Shown here one piece after another: positions 14,037 through 21,159 of a stretch of 23,765 nt of DNA. Position 1 is the first letter of the stretch. Each line of letters begins with the position of its first letter. Made by a program: the position numbers and the translations under genes. This DNA is from CAYQMF01 sp964418595 (GTDB lineage: Bacteria > Planctomycetota > UBA1135 > UBA2386), in NCBI GenBank assembly GCA_964418595.1, contig CAYQMF010000113.1, forward strand, positions 1-23,765, in the 5' to 3' direction. A model generated the notes under the pieces. The model was given only the letters and a program-made list of their open reading frames with translations, was not told where the DNA came from and did no database searches.

Positions 14037-15470
14037 TCAGACCTTCAGCTCCGTCGCCGCGCCGGCCAGCGCGTCGACGTGCAGCGCCGGCTCGACGTGA
14101 TCGCGCAGGAACGCCTCCACCTGCTGCGGGGCGCGGCCGACGAAGCGCGCCGGATCGGTGAGGCTCGACAGCTCCCCCGCGATCGCGGCGAACGCCGGGT
14201 CGGCGGCGAGCAGCGCGAGCAGCGGGTTGTCCTTGCCTTCGGCCTTCACCACGCGCGCCGCCTCGCGTGAGTGCACGCGGATGCGCTCGTGCAGGACCTG
14301 ACGGTCGCCGCCGGCGCGCACGCCCGCCATGAGGATCTCCTCCGTGGCCAGGAAGGGGAGCTGCGCGCGCAGGTTGCGCGCGATGACCTTGGGGAACACG
14401 ACGAGCCCGGCGGCCACGTTCTCGGCGAGCGCGAGGATCCCGTCGATGGCGAGCATGCTCTCCGGCAGCGCGATGCGCCGCACCGCCGAGTCGTCGAGGG
14501 TGCGCTCGAGCCACTGCGCCGCCGCGGTCTGCGCCGACGTGTCGGCGGTGGCGATCACGTAGCGCGCCAGCGAGCACATGCGCTCGCAGCGCATGGGGTT
14601 CTTCTTGTAGGCCATCGCCGACGACCCGATCTGCTTGCTCTCGCTCGGCTCCTCGACCTCGCCGTCGTGCGACAGCAGGCGCACGTCGGCGCCGAACTTC
14701 GCCGCCGACTGCGCGATCGCCGACAGCGCCGCATGGATCGTCCAGTCGAGCTTGCGCGTGTAGGTCTGCCCGCTCACCGGGATCGCGCGCGAGAACCCGA
14801 TCGCCGCGCACACGCGCGCTTCCAGCTCCTCGACCTTGCCGTGATCGCCGTCGAACAGGCTCAGGAACGTGGCTTGCGTGCCGGTCGTGCCCTTCACCCC
14901 GCGGCAGGGCAGCCACGCGATCACCCGTCGCACCTCCTCCAGATCGAGCAGGAAGTCCTGCAGCCACAGGCAGGCGCGCTTGCCCACCGTCACCGGCTGC
15001 GCGACCTGGTAGTGCGTGTAGCCGAGACAGGCGGTGTCCTTGTGCGTGCGCGCGAACGCCGCCAGCGCCGCGATCACCCGCTGCAGCCGCCGCTCCAGCA
15101 TCGCGAGCGCGCGCCGATAGAGGATGAGGTCGCCGTTGTCGGTGACGTAGCAGCTCGTCGCGCCGAGATGGATGATGCCCTTGGCCAGGGGGGCCAGCTC
15201 ACCGAAGTGGTGCACGTGCGCCATCACGTCGTGGCGCAGTTCCTTCTCGAGCTGCGCCACGCGCGCCCAGTCGAACTGCAAGGCCACCGCGCGCAGCGCG
15301 TCGACCTGCGCCTGCGTGATGTCGAGGCCGAGGTCCTTCTGCGCCTGCGCCAGCACGATCCACAGCTCGCGCCACGTGCCGTGCCGGGCCTGTGGGGAGA
15401 ACACCGCGCTCATCTCGGCGCTGGCGTAGCGCTGCAGGAGAGGGTGGTCGAAGCGTTGCGCGTCGCTCAT
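14037..15470 (-). CDS. purB: Adenylosuccinate lyase, eukaryote-like type
   Basis: This is a 477-residue enzyme of purine synthesis that releases fumarate from SAICAR and from adenylosuccinate; it is a cytosolic tetramer. The lyase signature is SSAMAYKKNPMRCERM at about residues 285-300. The active-site regions IIHLGATSCYVTDNGDL and CLGYTHYQVAQPVTVGKR are intact, as is VKGTTGTQATFLSLFDGD. Wording such as RYASAEMSAVFSPQ and TWRELWIVLAQAQ is closer to the animal ADSL type than to the Bacillus or Escherichia coli PurB types, judged from memory. The ATG at 15468-15470 begins the conserved N-terminus. A -10-like TAAGAT lies 12 bases upstream. The sulfatase follows 5 bp downstream. Confidence 0.96.
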   Translation of the reverse strand: MSDAQRFDHPLLQRYASAEMSAVFSPQARHGTWRELWIVLAQAQKDLGLDITQAQVDALRAVALQFDWARVAQLEKELRHDVMAHVHHFGELAPLAKGIIHLGATSCYVTDNGDLILYRRALAMLERRLQRVIAALAAFARTHKDTACLGYTHYQVAQPVTVGKRACLWLQDFLLDLEEVRRVIAWLPCRGVKGTTGTQATFLSLFDGDHGKVEELEARVCAAIGFSRAIPVSGQTYTRKLDWTIHAALSAIAQSAAKFGADVRLLSHDGEVEEPSESKQIGSSAMAYKKNPMRCERMCSLARYVIATADTSAQTAAAQWLERTLDDSAVRRIALPESMLAIDGILALAENVAAGLVVFPKVIARNLRAQLPFLATEEILMAGVRAGGDRQVLHERIRVHSREAARVVKAEGKDNPLLALLAADPAFAAIAGELSSLTDPARFVGRAPQQVEAFLRDHVEPALHVDALAGAATELKV

Positions 15471-15482
15471 CGGAGCGTGCGG

Positions 15483-15488
15483 ATCTTA
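15483..15488 (-). promoter_or_regulatory. Possible -10 box ahead of purB
   Basis: TAAGAT, read on the minus strand, lies 12 bases before the purB ATG in the 66-bp gap after the VanZ-like gene. It matches four of six consensus positions. No -35 box is convincing, so this is only a candidate for an internal purB promoter. Confidence 0.25.
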
Positions 15489-15536
15489 GTGCGCTCGGCC
15501 TCCCGGCCCGACGCCTCGCCGTGTTTCCCGGCCGCG

Positions 15537-16004
15537 TCAGGCCAGCGACTCGAACGCCACCGACCCGCAGGCCAGCGCCGTCGCCCACAGCGCCAGCCGC
15601 CGCCCGCCGCGATCGCCGTGCAGCCACCAGCGTGCGAGCCCGACGCACAACAACGCCCCGGCGAGGTCCGACACCACGTCGCCGGCGGACGCCATCCGCC
15701 GCGGCACGTACATCTGGTGCAGCTCGTCGACCACGCCGTAGCAGGCAGCCAACGCCACCGCGCCCCACGCCTTCGCTCCCGCGCGCGGCGCGCGTAGCGC
15801 GAGCCAGACGAGACCCGACAGCGCCCCGAACGCCACGACGTGCGCCGCGTTGTGCAGACAGCTCTGCCAGACCGGAGTCGAACCGATCTTGCCGGGTCGT
15901 GCCGACAGCATCCAGATCGCCAGGGCGCAGGCGAACGCCGGCAGCGCCCGCACCCACCACACCGTCGAGGCGAAGCGCAGCGCGAGCGCCGCGAGCCGCC
16001 TCAC
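15537..16004 (-). CDS. VanZ-like family membrane protein
   Basis: The protein has 155 residues, starting at GTG 16004, which overlaps the previous stop as GTGA. Four hydrophobic segments are visible (ALPAFACALAIWML, NAAHVVAFGALSGLVWLA, AWGAVALAACYGVVDE, ALWATALACGSVAF). The family signature VVDELHQMYVPRRMASAGDV followed by SDLAGALL is clear; VanZ proteins share the DELHQ...DV..D..G pattern. VanZ itself gives low-level teicoplanin resistance, but most members have no known role, so resistance should not be assumed. It is the last gene of the nadC-anti-sigma ATPase-VanZ run. Confidence 0.85.
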   Translation of the reverse strand: MRRLAALALRFASTVWWVRALPAFACALAIWMLSARPGKIGSTPVWQSCLHNAAHVVAFGALSGLVWLALRAPRAGAKAWGAVALAACYGVVDELHQMYVPRRMASAGDVVSDLAGALLCVGLARWWLHGDRGGRRLALWATALACGSVAFESLA

Positions 16005-16456
16005 GGGCGGGCGACCCCCGAGAACCTGCCGCGCAGCCGCATGCCCAGCTCGCCGATCGCGTGGACCTCGATCGCCTCGAGCGTGGTGACGATGATGTAG
16101 TGCCCGCGCCCGCGTTCGTCCTCGAAGTCGGGCAGCTCCGGGATCCCGGCGGCGAACACCGCGCGCAGGGCCTTCACCTCCGCCGACGGCATGTCGTGGT
16201 CCTCGAACTCGAGGGTGAGGTCGTCGGCGTCGATGGCGAAACGCACGCGCAGGGCCTCGCCGCCGCGCCGGTAGGTCTGACCGTGCTCGATCGCGTTGCT
16301 CGCCAGCTCGTCGAACACGAGCAGCGCGTTCTCCACGTCGCCCGCACCGCGCAGTCCCGCGGTCAACGCGGTGCGCACCCGCTGCCGGACCGCGCGCAGC
16401 GCGGTGGGCTCGGCGGCGAAGCGCGTGTCGACGGGCAGCTTGCCGGACGCGCTCAA
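16001..16456 (-). CDS. Anti-sigma-factor-type ATPase (RsbW/SpoIIAB-like HATPase_c_2)
   Basis: The protein has about 151 residues, starting at TTG 16456, which overlaps the nadC stop as TTGA. It is a stand-alone GHKL ATPase domain. The N-box is LLVFDELASNAIEHG, with the Glu and Asn that bind Mg-ATP. A G1-like FEDHDMPSAE and a G2-like ERGRGHYIIVTTLEAIEV follow. Proteins of this build are serine kinases that control an anti-sigma-factor antagonist and hence a sigma factor. No antagonist or sigma gene is in the window. Lying inside a nadC operon is odd, and the target cannot be guessed from here. Confidence 0.85.
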   Translation of the reverse strand: MSASGKLPVDTRFAAEPTALRAVRQRVRTALTAGLRGAGDVENALLVFDELASNAIEHGQTYRRGGEALRVRFAIDADDLTLEFEDHDMPSAEVKALRAVFAAGIPELPDFEDERGRGHYIIVTTLEAIEVHAIGELGMRLRGRFSGVARP

Positions 16457-17340
16457 GCGACGCCCTCCACCAGGAGCGAGAGGTCGAGCGCCGGCGCCGA
16501 GTGGGTGAGCGCGCCGACGGAGATGCGATCGACCCCGCACGCCGCGAACGCACGCGCGTTGTCGACGCGGATGCCGCCGGAGGCCTCGAGCTCGACGCCC
16601 TGCCCGAGGCTCGCCGCGAGCGCGCGCAAGGCCGCGACCAGCTTCGTGAGGTCCGGACCGGGCGTCATGTTGTCGAGGAGCACGACGCCCGCGCCGCCGC
16701 GCACCGCCGCCTCCGCCTCCGCGCGGTTCCTCGCCTCCGCGACCACCGGCACGTCCGGGCCGAGCTTCTGCGCCGACTCCGCGACCGCGCCCCGCACCAC
16801 CGCCTCGTAGGTGCGCGGCGCAGCGAGGGCGAAGTTGTTCTCCTTCAGCAGCACCTGGTCGAACATGCCGAAGCGATGGTTCATGCCGCCACCAGCGCGG
16901 ACCGCGGCCTTCTCCAGCGCGCGCAGCCCGGGCGTCGTCTTGCGCGTGTCGAGAATCCGGGCGCCGGTGCCCGCCACCGCGGCGACGAACTCGGCGGTGC
17001 GGGTGGCGATGCCCGACAACCGCTGCAGGAAGTTGAGCGCCGTCCGCTCCGCCGCGAGGATCGCCACCGCCGGAGCGCGCACGCGCACGACGACGTCCCC
17101 CGGCTGCACCCGCGTGCCATCGACCACCGTCTCGATGTCGGCATCCGCGGCCAGGCTGCGAAAGCAGGCCGCCGCCGCCGCCGTGCCAGCGAGCACCCCC
17201 GCCGCCTTGGCGACGATGCGCGCTGCGCCAGCGAGGGCGGCGTCCACCGAGACCGCCGCCGTGATGTCGCCGGTGGCACCGAGGTCCTCGCGGAGTGCCC
17301 GCTCGACGCACTCGACGAGTTCGGTGGCGGAGGGCGACAT
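16453..17340 (-). CDS. nadC: Nicotinate-nucleotide pyrophosphorylase (carboxylating), quinolinate phosphoribosyltransferase
   Basis: The 295-residue enzyme makes nicotinate mononucleotide from quinolinate and PRPP in NAD synthesis. Diagnostic segments are REDLGATGDITAAV near residue 17, ERTALNFLQRLSGIATRTA, ILDTRKTTPGLRALEKAAVR with GGGMNHRFGMFD, the Lys-Glu-Asn of LLKENNFAL, VVAEARNRAEAEAA, VVLLDNMTP and LEASGGIRVDNARAFA. The ATG at 17340 starts the family N-terminus. No nadA or nadB is adjacent. Upstream lie two tandem inverted repeats, suggesting that a separate transcription unit begins here. Confidence 0.96.
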   Translation of the reverse strand: MSPSATELVECVERALREDLGATGDITAAVSVDAALAGAARIVAKAAGVLAGTAAAAACFRSLAADADIETVVDGTRVQPGDVVVRVRAPAVAILAAERTALNFLQRLSGIATRTAEFVAAVAGTGARILDTRKTTPGLRALEKAAVRAGGGMNHRFGMFDQVLLKENNFALAAPRTYEAVVRGAVAESAQKLGPDVPVVAEARNRAEAEAAVRGGAGVVLLDNMTPGPDLTKLVAALRALAASLGQGVELEASGGIRVDNARAFAACGVDRISVGALTHSAPALDLSLLVEGVA

Positions 17341-17371
17341 CGGCCGCGCAAGTTAACCGAGGCGGCGGGCT

Positions 17372-17404
17372 CAGAGCCTGAGAAACAACCTCTCTCAGGC
17401 TCTG
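17372..17404 (-). terminator. 12-bp inverted repeat between the ComEA-like gene and nadC (second of a pair)
   Basis: CAGAGCCTGAGA (17372-17383) and TCTCAGGCTCTG (17393-17404) are perfect reverse complements with a 9-base spacer. On the minus strand this hairpin lies after the ComEA-like gene and 31 bases before nadC. No T-run follows. It shares the GAG-CCT/AGG-CTC wording with the neighbouring hairpin at 17438-17476. Confidence 0.45.
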
Positions 17405-17437
17405 CCGCGGCCGCGGAGGCGGCCGCCAGGAACATGC

Positions 17438-17476
17438 TGAGAGGCTGTAGCCTGGCTCCTCTCTCACAGCCTCTCA
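17438..17476 (-). terminator. 11-bp inverted repeat overlapping the ComEA-like stop codon
   Basis: TGAGAGGCTGT (17438-17448) pairs perfectly with ACAGCCTCTCA (17466-17476), with a 17-base spacer. The right arm contains the stop codon of the ComEA-like gene. Placement fits a transcription end or an mRNA 3' stabiliser, but the missing T-run makes an intrinsic terminator uncertain. Confidence 0.45.
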
Positions 17477-17812
17477 CGGAAACGCGTCGGAATCCGGGAC
17501 CCGCAATAGGAAGGCGCGGACCGCCTCGACCCGCACCGGTCCCAGGCCGTCCACCGCCAGCAGGTCGGCCACCGCGCGGAAGGGACCGTGGCGGACGCGG
17601 TGCAGGACGATGGCTCGTGCCCGCACCGGGCCGATGCCCGGCAGCGTGGCAAGCTCGGCGAGCGATCCGCGGTTGATGTCGACGAGGACGGCGGTGGCCA
17701 CCGCGGCGGACGGTCGGTGATCCAGCACCGCCCGAGCCACGGCTCGCACGCCGAACGCCAGGGTGAGCAGGAGCCACGCCCCCAGGAGAAGACGCCGCCG
17801 CGAAGGGGTCAG
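17474..17812 (-). CDS. ComEA-like helix-hairpin-helix protein
   Basis: The protein has about 112 residues. The best start is CTG 17812, which overlaps the stop of the MinD-like gene as CTGA; no ATG, GTG or TTG is available before the membrane segment. One membrane anchor (LLLGAWLLLTLAFGVRAVA) is followed by a ComEA-type domain: VDINRGSLAELATLPGIG, then PVRARAIVLHR and a second hairpin LLAVDGLGPVRVEAV. ComEA proteins bind DNA at the cell surface during natural uptake. Short anchored members also occur widely without a proven role in competence. The usual N-terminal linker is brief here. No comEC or other uptake gene is in the window. Confidence 0.78.
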   Translation of the reverse strand: MTPSRRRLLLGAWLLLTLAFGVRAVARAVLDHRPSAAVATAVLVDINRGSLAELATLPGIGPVRARAIVLHRVRHGPFRAVADLLAVDGLGPVRVEAVRAFLLRVPDSDAFP

Positions 17813-18771
17813 TCCCGCGTGCGGCGGCTCGGGATCAACGCGCCGAACCGCGCCGCCAGCGTCGCGCTCGTTGGGCGCGGCGCGGCGCCGATCCCCCCCG
17901 CCAGCTCCTGCAGGCGGGCCCTGACCACGTCGATGGCGGCGGCGATCGAGCATTCCGGATGGCTGACGAGGATCGGCGGTTGGCCGAGGCGGCGCTGCGC
18001 GACCGCCGGGTCGTCCGGGATCTCGCCCAGGTAGTGCAACGGGTAGCCCGAGAAGCGCAGCGCAACTTCGGCGAGTTTGGCAAACGTGCGCGGGCCGAGG
18101 TCGCCCGGGGCGCCGAGGACGCGGTTCACGACGACGCCCACCACCGGCCGCACGGGTTGGCGGGCGAGACACTTCACGAGCGCATAGGCGTCGGTGAGCG
18201 CCGCGAGGTCGGCGTTGGTGACGAGGACCAGTTGGTGCGCGGCGCGCGCGGTGAGCACGACCTGCGGTGAGATCCCGGCGCCGAGGTCGAGGATGAGCTG
18301 GTCGCAAGTGGCGGCGAGCGCACCCAGGGTCTCGCCCAGCGCCGCGAGTTCCGCGTCGGTCATCTCGAGCATCGAGCTGACCCCGGAGCCACCCGGCAGG
18401 AGCCAGGGCCCGTACGCGGTGTGCACCAGCGCGTCGCCGGGTTTGACGCGCCCCGCCACCACGTCGTTGAGGGTCGCGGTCGGCGTCGTGCCGAGCAGGA
18501 GGTGGTCGTTGCCGAGGCCATAGTCGCAGTCGACGAGGACGACCTTCATCGTGCGGCTCAGCGCCACCGCGAGGCTCGTGGCGAAGAACGACTTCCCGGT
18601 GCCGCCCTTGCCGCTGGCGACCGCGATCACCGACGCTTCGACGGCCAGGGGCGCCTCGCGCGCAGCCGCTCCTCCGAACCACCTGCGGAGGAGGCCACCC
18701 GGGTCACCCCTGGCCTGGGCCACCGTCAGCCCCCGTCCGGGGGTGCTCGCCCCGGGTCGACGCGCCGACAC
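17809..18771 (-). CDS. MinD/ParA-family ATPase (FlhG/YlxH-like)
   Basis: The 320-residue protein has a deviant Walker A, ASGKGGTGKSFFATSLA (about residues 52-68), carrying the signature lysine of the MinD/ParA class. VVLVDCDYGLGNDHLLLG (switch I) and LILDLGAGISPQ (Walker B) follow. The wording is closest to the MinD-like regulators FlhG/FleN/YlxH, which act at the membrane on flagellar number or other polar structures. An N-terminal extension of about 45 residues (GGLLRRWFGG) precedes the P-loop, and there is no evident amphipathic tail at the C-terminus. Starts at GTG 18771, 7 bp after the upstream gene. No flhF or flagellar gene is in the window, so the cargo is unknown. Confidence 0.85.
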   Translation of the reverse strand: MSARRPGASTPGRGLTVAQARGDPGGLLRRWFGGAAAREAPLAVEASVIAVASGKGGTGKSFFATSLAVALSRTMKVVLVDCDYGLGNDHLLLGTTPTATLNDVVAGRVKPGDALVHTAYGPWLLPGGSGVSSMLEMTDAELAALGETLGALAATCDQLILDLGAGISPQVVLTARAAHQLVLVTNADLAALTDAYALVKCLARQPVRPVVGVVVNRVLGAPGDLGPRTFAKLAEVALRFSGYPLHYLGEIPDDPAVAQRRLGQPPILVSHPECSIAAAIDVVRARLQELAGGIGAAPRPTSATLAARFGALIPSRRTRD

Positions 18772-18778
18772 CAGCGCT

Positions 18779-19606
18779 TCACGGCCCGCCGTCCTCGCGC
18801 GCCTGCAGCGCGTGCAGCTCGGCCCGCGACAGCCGCACCTCGCTCACCGACTGGCGCACGCGCCCGATGTCGGTGCCCTGACCGAACGACGGCTCGCGCA
18901 CCGCCGCGAGGGTCGCGCCGAAGCGGGCCATGAGCGAGTCCATCGCGAGGATCGCGTCCTCGCGGGTGTGCAGCGTGTAGCGGGCGCCGTCGGGGAGCAG
19001 GACCCAGGACGCGCCGTCGTGCCAGACGACCGTGCACAGGACCTGCCCGCGGGCCCACACGTGGCGAGCGAAGCGGTCGCCGTCGATGACGACGTCGGCG
19101 TCGAGGCGCGCGAGCCACGACAGCAGTTCTTCGGCGAGCTGCGCGGCGTCGCGTCGATCCACGCCCGAGGGCGGCGCGAAGGTCGTGTCGATGCGCGCCG
19201 GCCGGCTGAACACCGCGCGCGCGGCGGTCGCCCGCTCCCCGCCCAGCGACCACTCGTGCACCTCGAGCACGGTGAGGTCTTCGAGCGCGAGCGCGCGCAA
19301 CGTCGCGAGCGCCAGGGCGTCGAACTCGTAGCCGAGCACCATCACGCGCAGCCCTTCCGCCAGGCGGGCCGGCAAGCGATGCGGGAAGACGCGCTGCAGC
19401 AACCACGCGTTCGCGACGAGGTGCGCGTGCACGCGCACGGCGTTGACCGACACCGGCAACGATGCAGCGCCGTCGACGAACACGAGGACCGGATGATCGA
19501 CCGCGTCGCGCGCGACCACCGACACGCGGCCGACCTCGCCGAGGTCGAGGTCGCTCGCGATCGCGTGCAGGCCCCATTCGAGAGTGTCGGCCTGCCGGGA
19601 GGCCAT
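18779..19606 (-). CDS. Conserved-looking protein of unknown function upstream of the MinD-like ATPase
   Basis: The protein has 275 residues from ATG 19606, with GGAG close before it; a GTG at 19705 would add 33 residues. No domain is recognised. Seen directly: no signal peptide or membrane span; a first half with AHAHLVANAWLLQRVFPHRL and LRVMVLGYEFDALALATLRA; a middle with acidic LLSWLARLDADVVIDGD; and a C-terminal part (VLCTVVWHDGASWVLLPDGA then YTLHTREDAILAMDSL) that looks like a small beta-alpha domain. It lies 7 bp ahead of the MinD-like gene, so a shared complex or regulation is likely. A good promoter lies at 19747-19775. Which start is used is open: the promoter position suits the GTG equally well. 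Confidence 0.65.
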   Translation of the reverse strand: MASRQADTLEWGLHAIASDLDLGEVGRVSVVARDAVDHPVLVFVDGAASLPVSVNAVRVHAHLVANAWLLQRVFPHRLPARLAEGLRVMVLGYEFDALALATLRALALEDLTVLEVHEWSLGGERATAARAVFSRPARIDTTFAPPSGVDRRDAAQLAEELLSWLARLDADVVIDGDRFARHVWARGQVLCTVVWHDGASWVLLPDGARYTLHTREDAILAMDSLMARFGATLAAVREPSFGQGTDIGRVRQSVSEVRLSRAELHALQAREDGGP

Positions 19607-19720
19607 CGCCTCCAGACCTTTCACCGTGCGCGGAACCGACGGGCCCGCGATCACGGCAGCACCTGTGCCTGTCGACCGCCCATTCGTCACCGTCCGGCTG
19701 ACCACCGGGTTCGAGTCGCC

Positions 19721-19775
19721 GCTCGGAAGTCCGAGCAGCGCGGCGGATTACACTTGCGGCAAATAGGAAGCGCAA
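19721..19775 (-). promoter_or_regulatory. Sigma-70-like promoter and leader hairpin of the unknown-MinD-ComEA operon
   Basis: On the minus strand TTGCGC (19775-19770) is followed after exactly 17 bases by TGTAAT (19752-19747), which matches five of six -10 positions. Just downstream, GCTCGGA (19721-19727) and TCCGAGC (19730-19736) form a perfect hairpin with a 2-base spacer. The hairpin would lie at the very 5' end of the transcript or act as an operator. Confidence 0.45.
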
Positions 19776-19834
19776 GGGCGCAACCACAAGAAACAGGGGA
19801 TAGGGGGCCGTCGGGGGGCTTCCCCTAGGACCGG

Positions 19835-20428
19835 TCAGGGTTGCCCCCGCTGCGCGGTCGCGACCCGGCGGAGCGAGTGCATCTCCTCGAGGCACGCGTA
19901 GGCGACGGCGAGCGCGTCGGTGGCGTCGAAGCCGGGCAGCGGGTCGCGCAGGCCGAGAAGCTGCCTGGCCATGCGCGCGACCGCGGCCTTGTTGGCGCCG
20001 CCGTGGCCGGTGACGCAGCGCTTGATGCGCGCCGGGGTCAACTGCTCGATCGGGACGCCGGCACGGTGGACCTCGGCGAGCACGACGCCGCGGGCCTCGC
20101 CGATGCGCAGGGCGGACTGCACGCTCTTGCCGGCGAAGGCGCATTCGAGCGCGACGCAGTCGGGCCGCAGGCGCGCGATCAACTCGGCGAGGCCCTGCGC
20201 CAGTCGCCCGAGCCGCACTTCGATCGCCGCACCGGCGCGCCCCAGGCTCAAGGTACCTGCTTCGACCACCTGCAGGTTGCGCGGGGCGCCGCCGGCAACC
20301 GCGATCACGTTGCTGGCGCGATGGGCGACGGCGCGGATCGACGTACTCGCCCGCTCGGCCGCGTCGAGGCAACCAAAACCCACGGTGACCGTGCCGGGGT
20401 CGATCCCGAGAATCCGCACCGCGCGCAT
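19835..20428 (-). CDS. ruvC: Holliday junction resolvase RuvC
   Basis: This 197-residue RNase H-fold endonuclease cuts Holliday junctions in recombinational repair, working with RuvAB. The first catalytic Asp is in ILGIDPGTVTVGFG, the catalytic Glu in CVALECAFAGKSVQSALRIG, and the acidic pair in the late segment PGFDATDALAVAYACLEEM. IEQLTPARIKRCVTGHGGANK is the typical DNA-binding stretch. The protein is slightly longer than the usual 170-180 residues through a mid-protein insert around NVIAVAGGAPRNLQVVEAG. The ATG at 20426-20428 lies only 15 bp from the divergent ispD start. No ruvA or ruvB is adjacent. Confidence 0.95.
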   Translation of the reverse strand: MRAVRILGIDPGTVTVGFGCLDAAERASTSIRAVAHRASNVIAVAGGAPRNLQVVEAGTLSLGRAGAAIEVRLGRLAQGLAELIARLRPDCVALECAFAGKSVQSALRIGEARGVVLAEVHRAGVPIEQLTPARIKRCVTGHGGANKAAVARMARQLLGLRDPLPGFDATDALAVAYACLEEMHSLRRVATAQRGQP

Positions 20429-20443
20429 GCTACCGTCGCCGCG
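20429..20443 (+). promoter_or_regulatory. 15-bp divergent gap between ruvC and ispD
   Basis: Only 15 bases separate the two start codons. TACCGT (20431-20436), preceded by TG at 20428-20429, ends seven bases before the ispD GTG. It could serve as an extended -10 box for a leaderless ispD transcript. The ruvC promoter must lie within ispD coding sequence or also be leaderless. Confidence 0.25.
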
Positions 20444-21148
20444 GTGAGAATCTCGATGCTGCTGCTCGCCGCCGGCCGCGGCACGCGCTTCGGGGGTGAG
20501 GTGCCGAAGGCCTTCCTGCCGCTGCGCGGGCGCACGCTGGTCGAGCGCAGCCTCGCGCGCCTCGCGCAGCTCGCGCCGCCGGAGGCGCGCGAGATCATGC
20601 TCACGGTCCACCCCGATGATCGCGCGTCGCACCTCGCGCCCCTCCTGCCGCGCCTGCGCGCGCTCGGCCTCACCGCGGTCGTCGACGGCGGCGCCACGCG
20701 GCAGGAATCGATGCAGCGCGCGCTCGCGGCGTGCGCGGCTGACAGCGCGCTGATCCTCGTGCACGACGCGGCGCGCCCGTTCTTCCCGGTGACTGCCGCG
20801 CGCGAGGCGCTCGCCTGGGCCGCGGGCGGCGGCGGCGCTCTGCTCGCGATCCCGGCGCCCGACACGCTCAAGCGCGTCGCCGGCGAGACCGTGCAGGGCA
20901 CGCTCGCCCGCGACGGCGTGTGGCTCGCGCAGACCCCGCAGGTGCTCCTGCGCCGCGACCTTGCCCGCGCGCTCGCGCACGCGGCCCAGACCGGGTTCGT
21001 CGCCACCGACGACGTCGGGCTCCTGGAGCACGCCGGCCTCCCCGTGCGGGTCGTGGCGAGCAGCGCCAGCAACTTCAAGATCACCACGCCCGCCGACTGG
21101 GCGCTGGCCGAGGCGATCGCGGCGCAGGAGGATGCTGCGGCGCCATGA
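20444..21148 (+). CDS. ispD: 2-C-methyl-D-erythritol 4-phosphate cytidylyltransferase
   Basis: The 234-residue enzyme makes CDP-methylerythritol from MEP and CTP in isoprenoid precursor synthesis. The CTP-binding loop is LLLAAGRGTRFGGEVPKAFL at the N-terminus. Further family marks are VDGGATRQESMQRAL, LILVHDAARPFFP, LARDGVWLAQTPQVL and the end segment NFKITTPADWALAEAI. The start is GTG 20444 or ATG 20456; GTG places the usual few residues before the loop. No ispF is fused or adjacent. It ends 11 bp from the convergent MauE-like gene, where the base composition changes. Confidence 0.95.
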   Translation: MRISMLLLAAGRGTRFGGEVPKAFLPLRGRTLVERSLARLAQLAPPEAREIMLTVHPDDRASHLAPLLPRLRALGLTAVVDGGATRQESMQRALAACAADSALILVHDAARPFFPVTAAREALAWAAGGGGALLAIPAPDTLKRVAGETVQGTLARDGVWLAQTPQVLLRRDLARALAHAAQTGFVATDDVGLLEHAGLPVRVVASSASNFKITTPADWALAEAIAAQEDAAAP

Positions 21149-21159
21149 ACAGGTCGGCG

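Noticed and set aside
12622..14967. A 781-residue frame running from inside purB into the sulfatase
   Set aside because: The first 310 residues are purB read in another frame; the sulfatase has its own signal peptide beginning at 14031.
15537..16004. Glycopeptide resistance by the VanZ-like gene
   Set aside because: Family membership alone does not show resistance, and no vanHAX-type genes are near.
19700..19720. GGTTCGAGTC, like the T-loop of a tRNA
   Set aside because: The flanking bases do not pair into a T-stem, and no acceptor, D or anticodon arm can be built around it.
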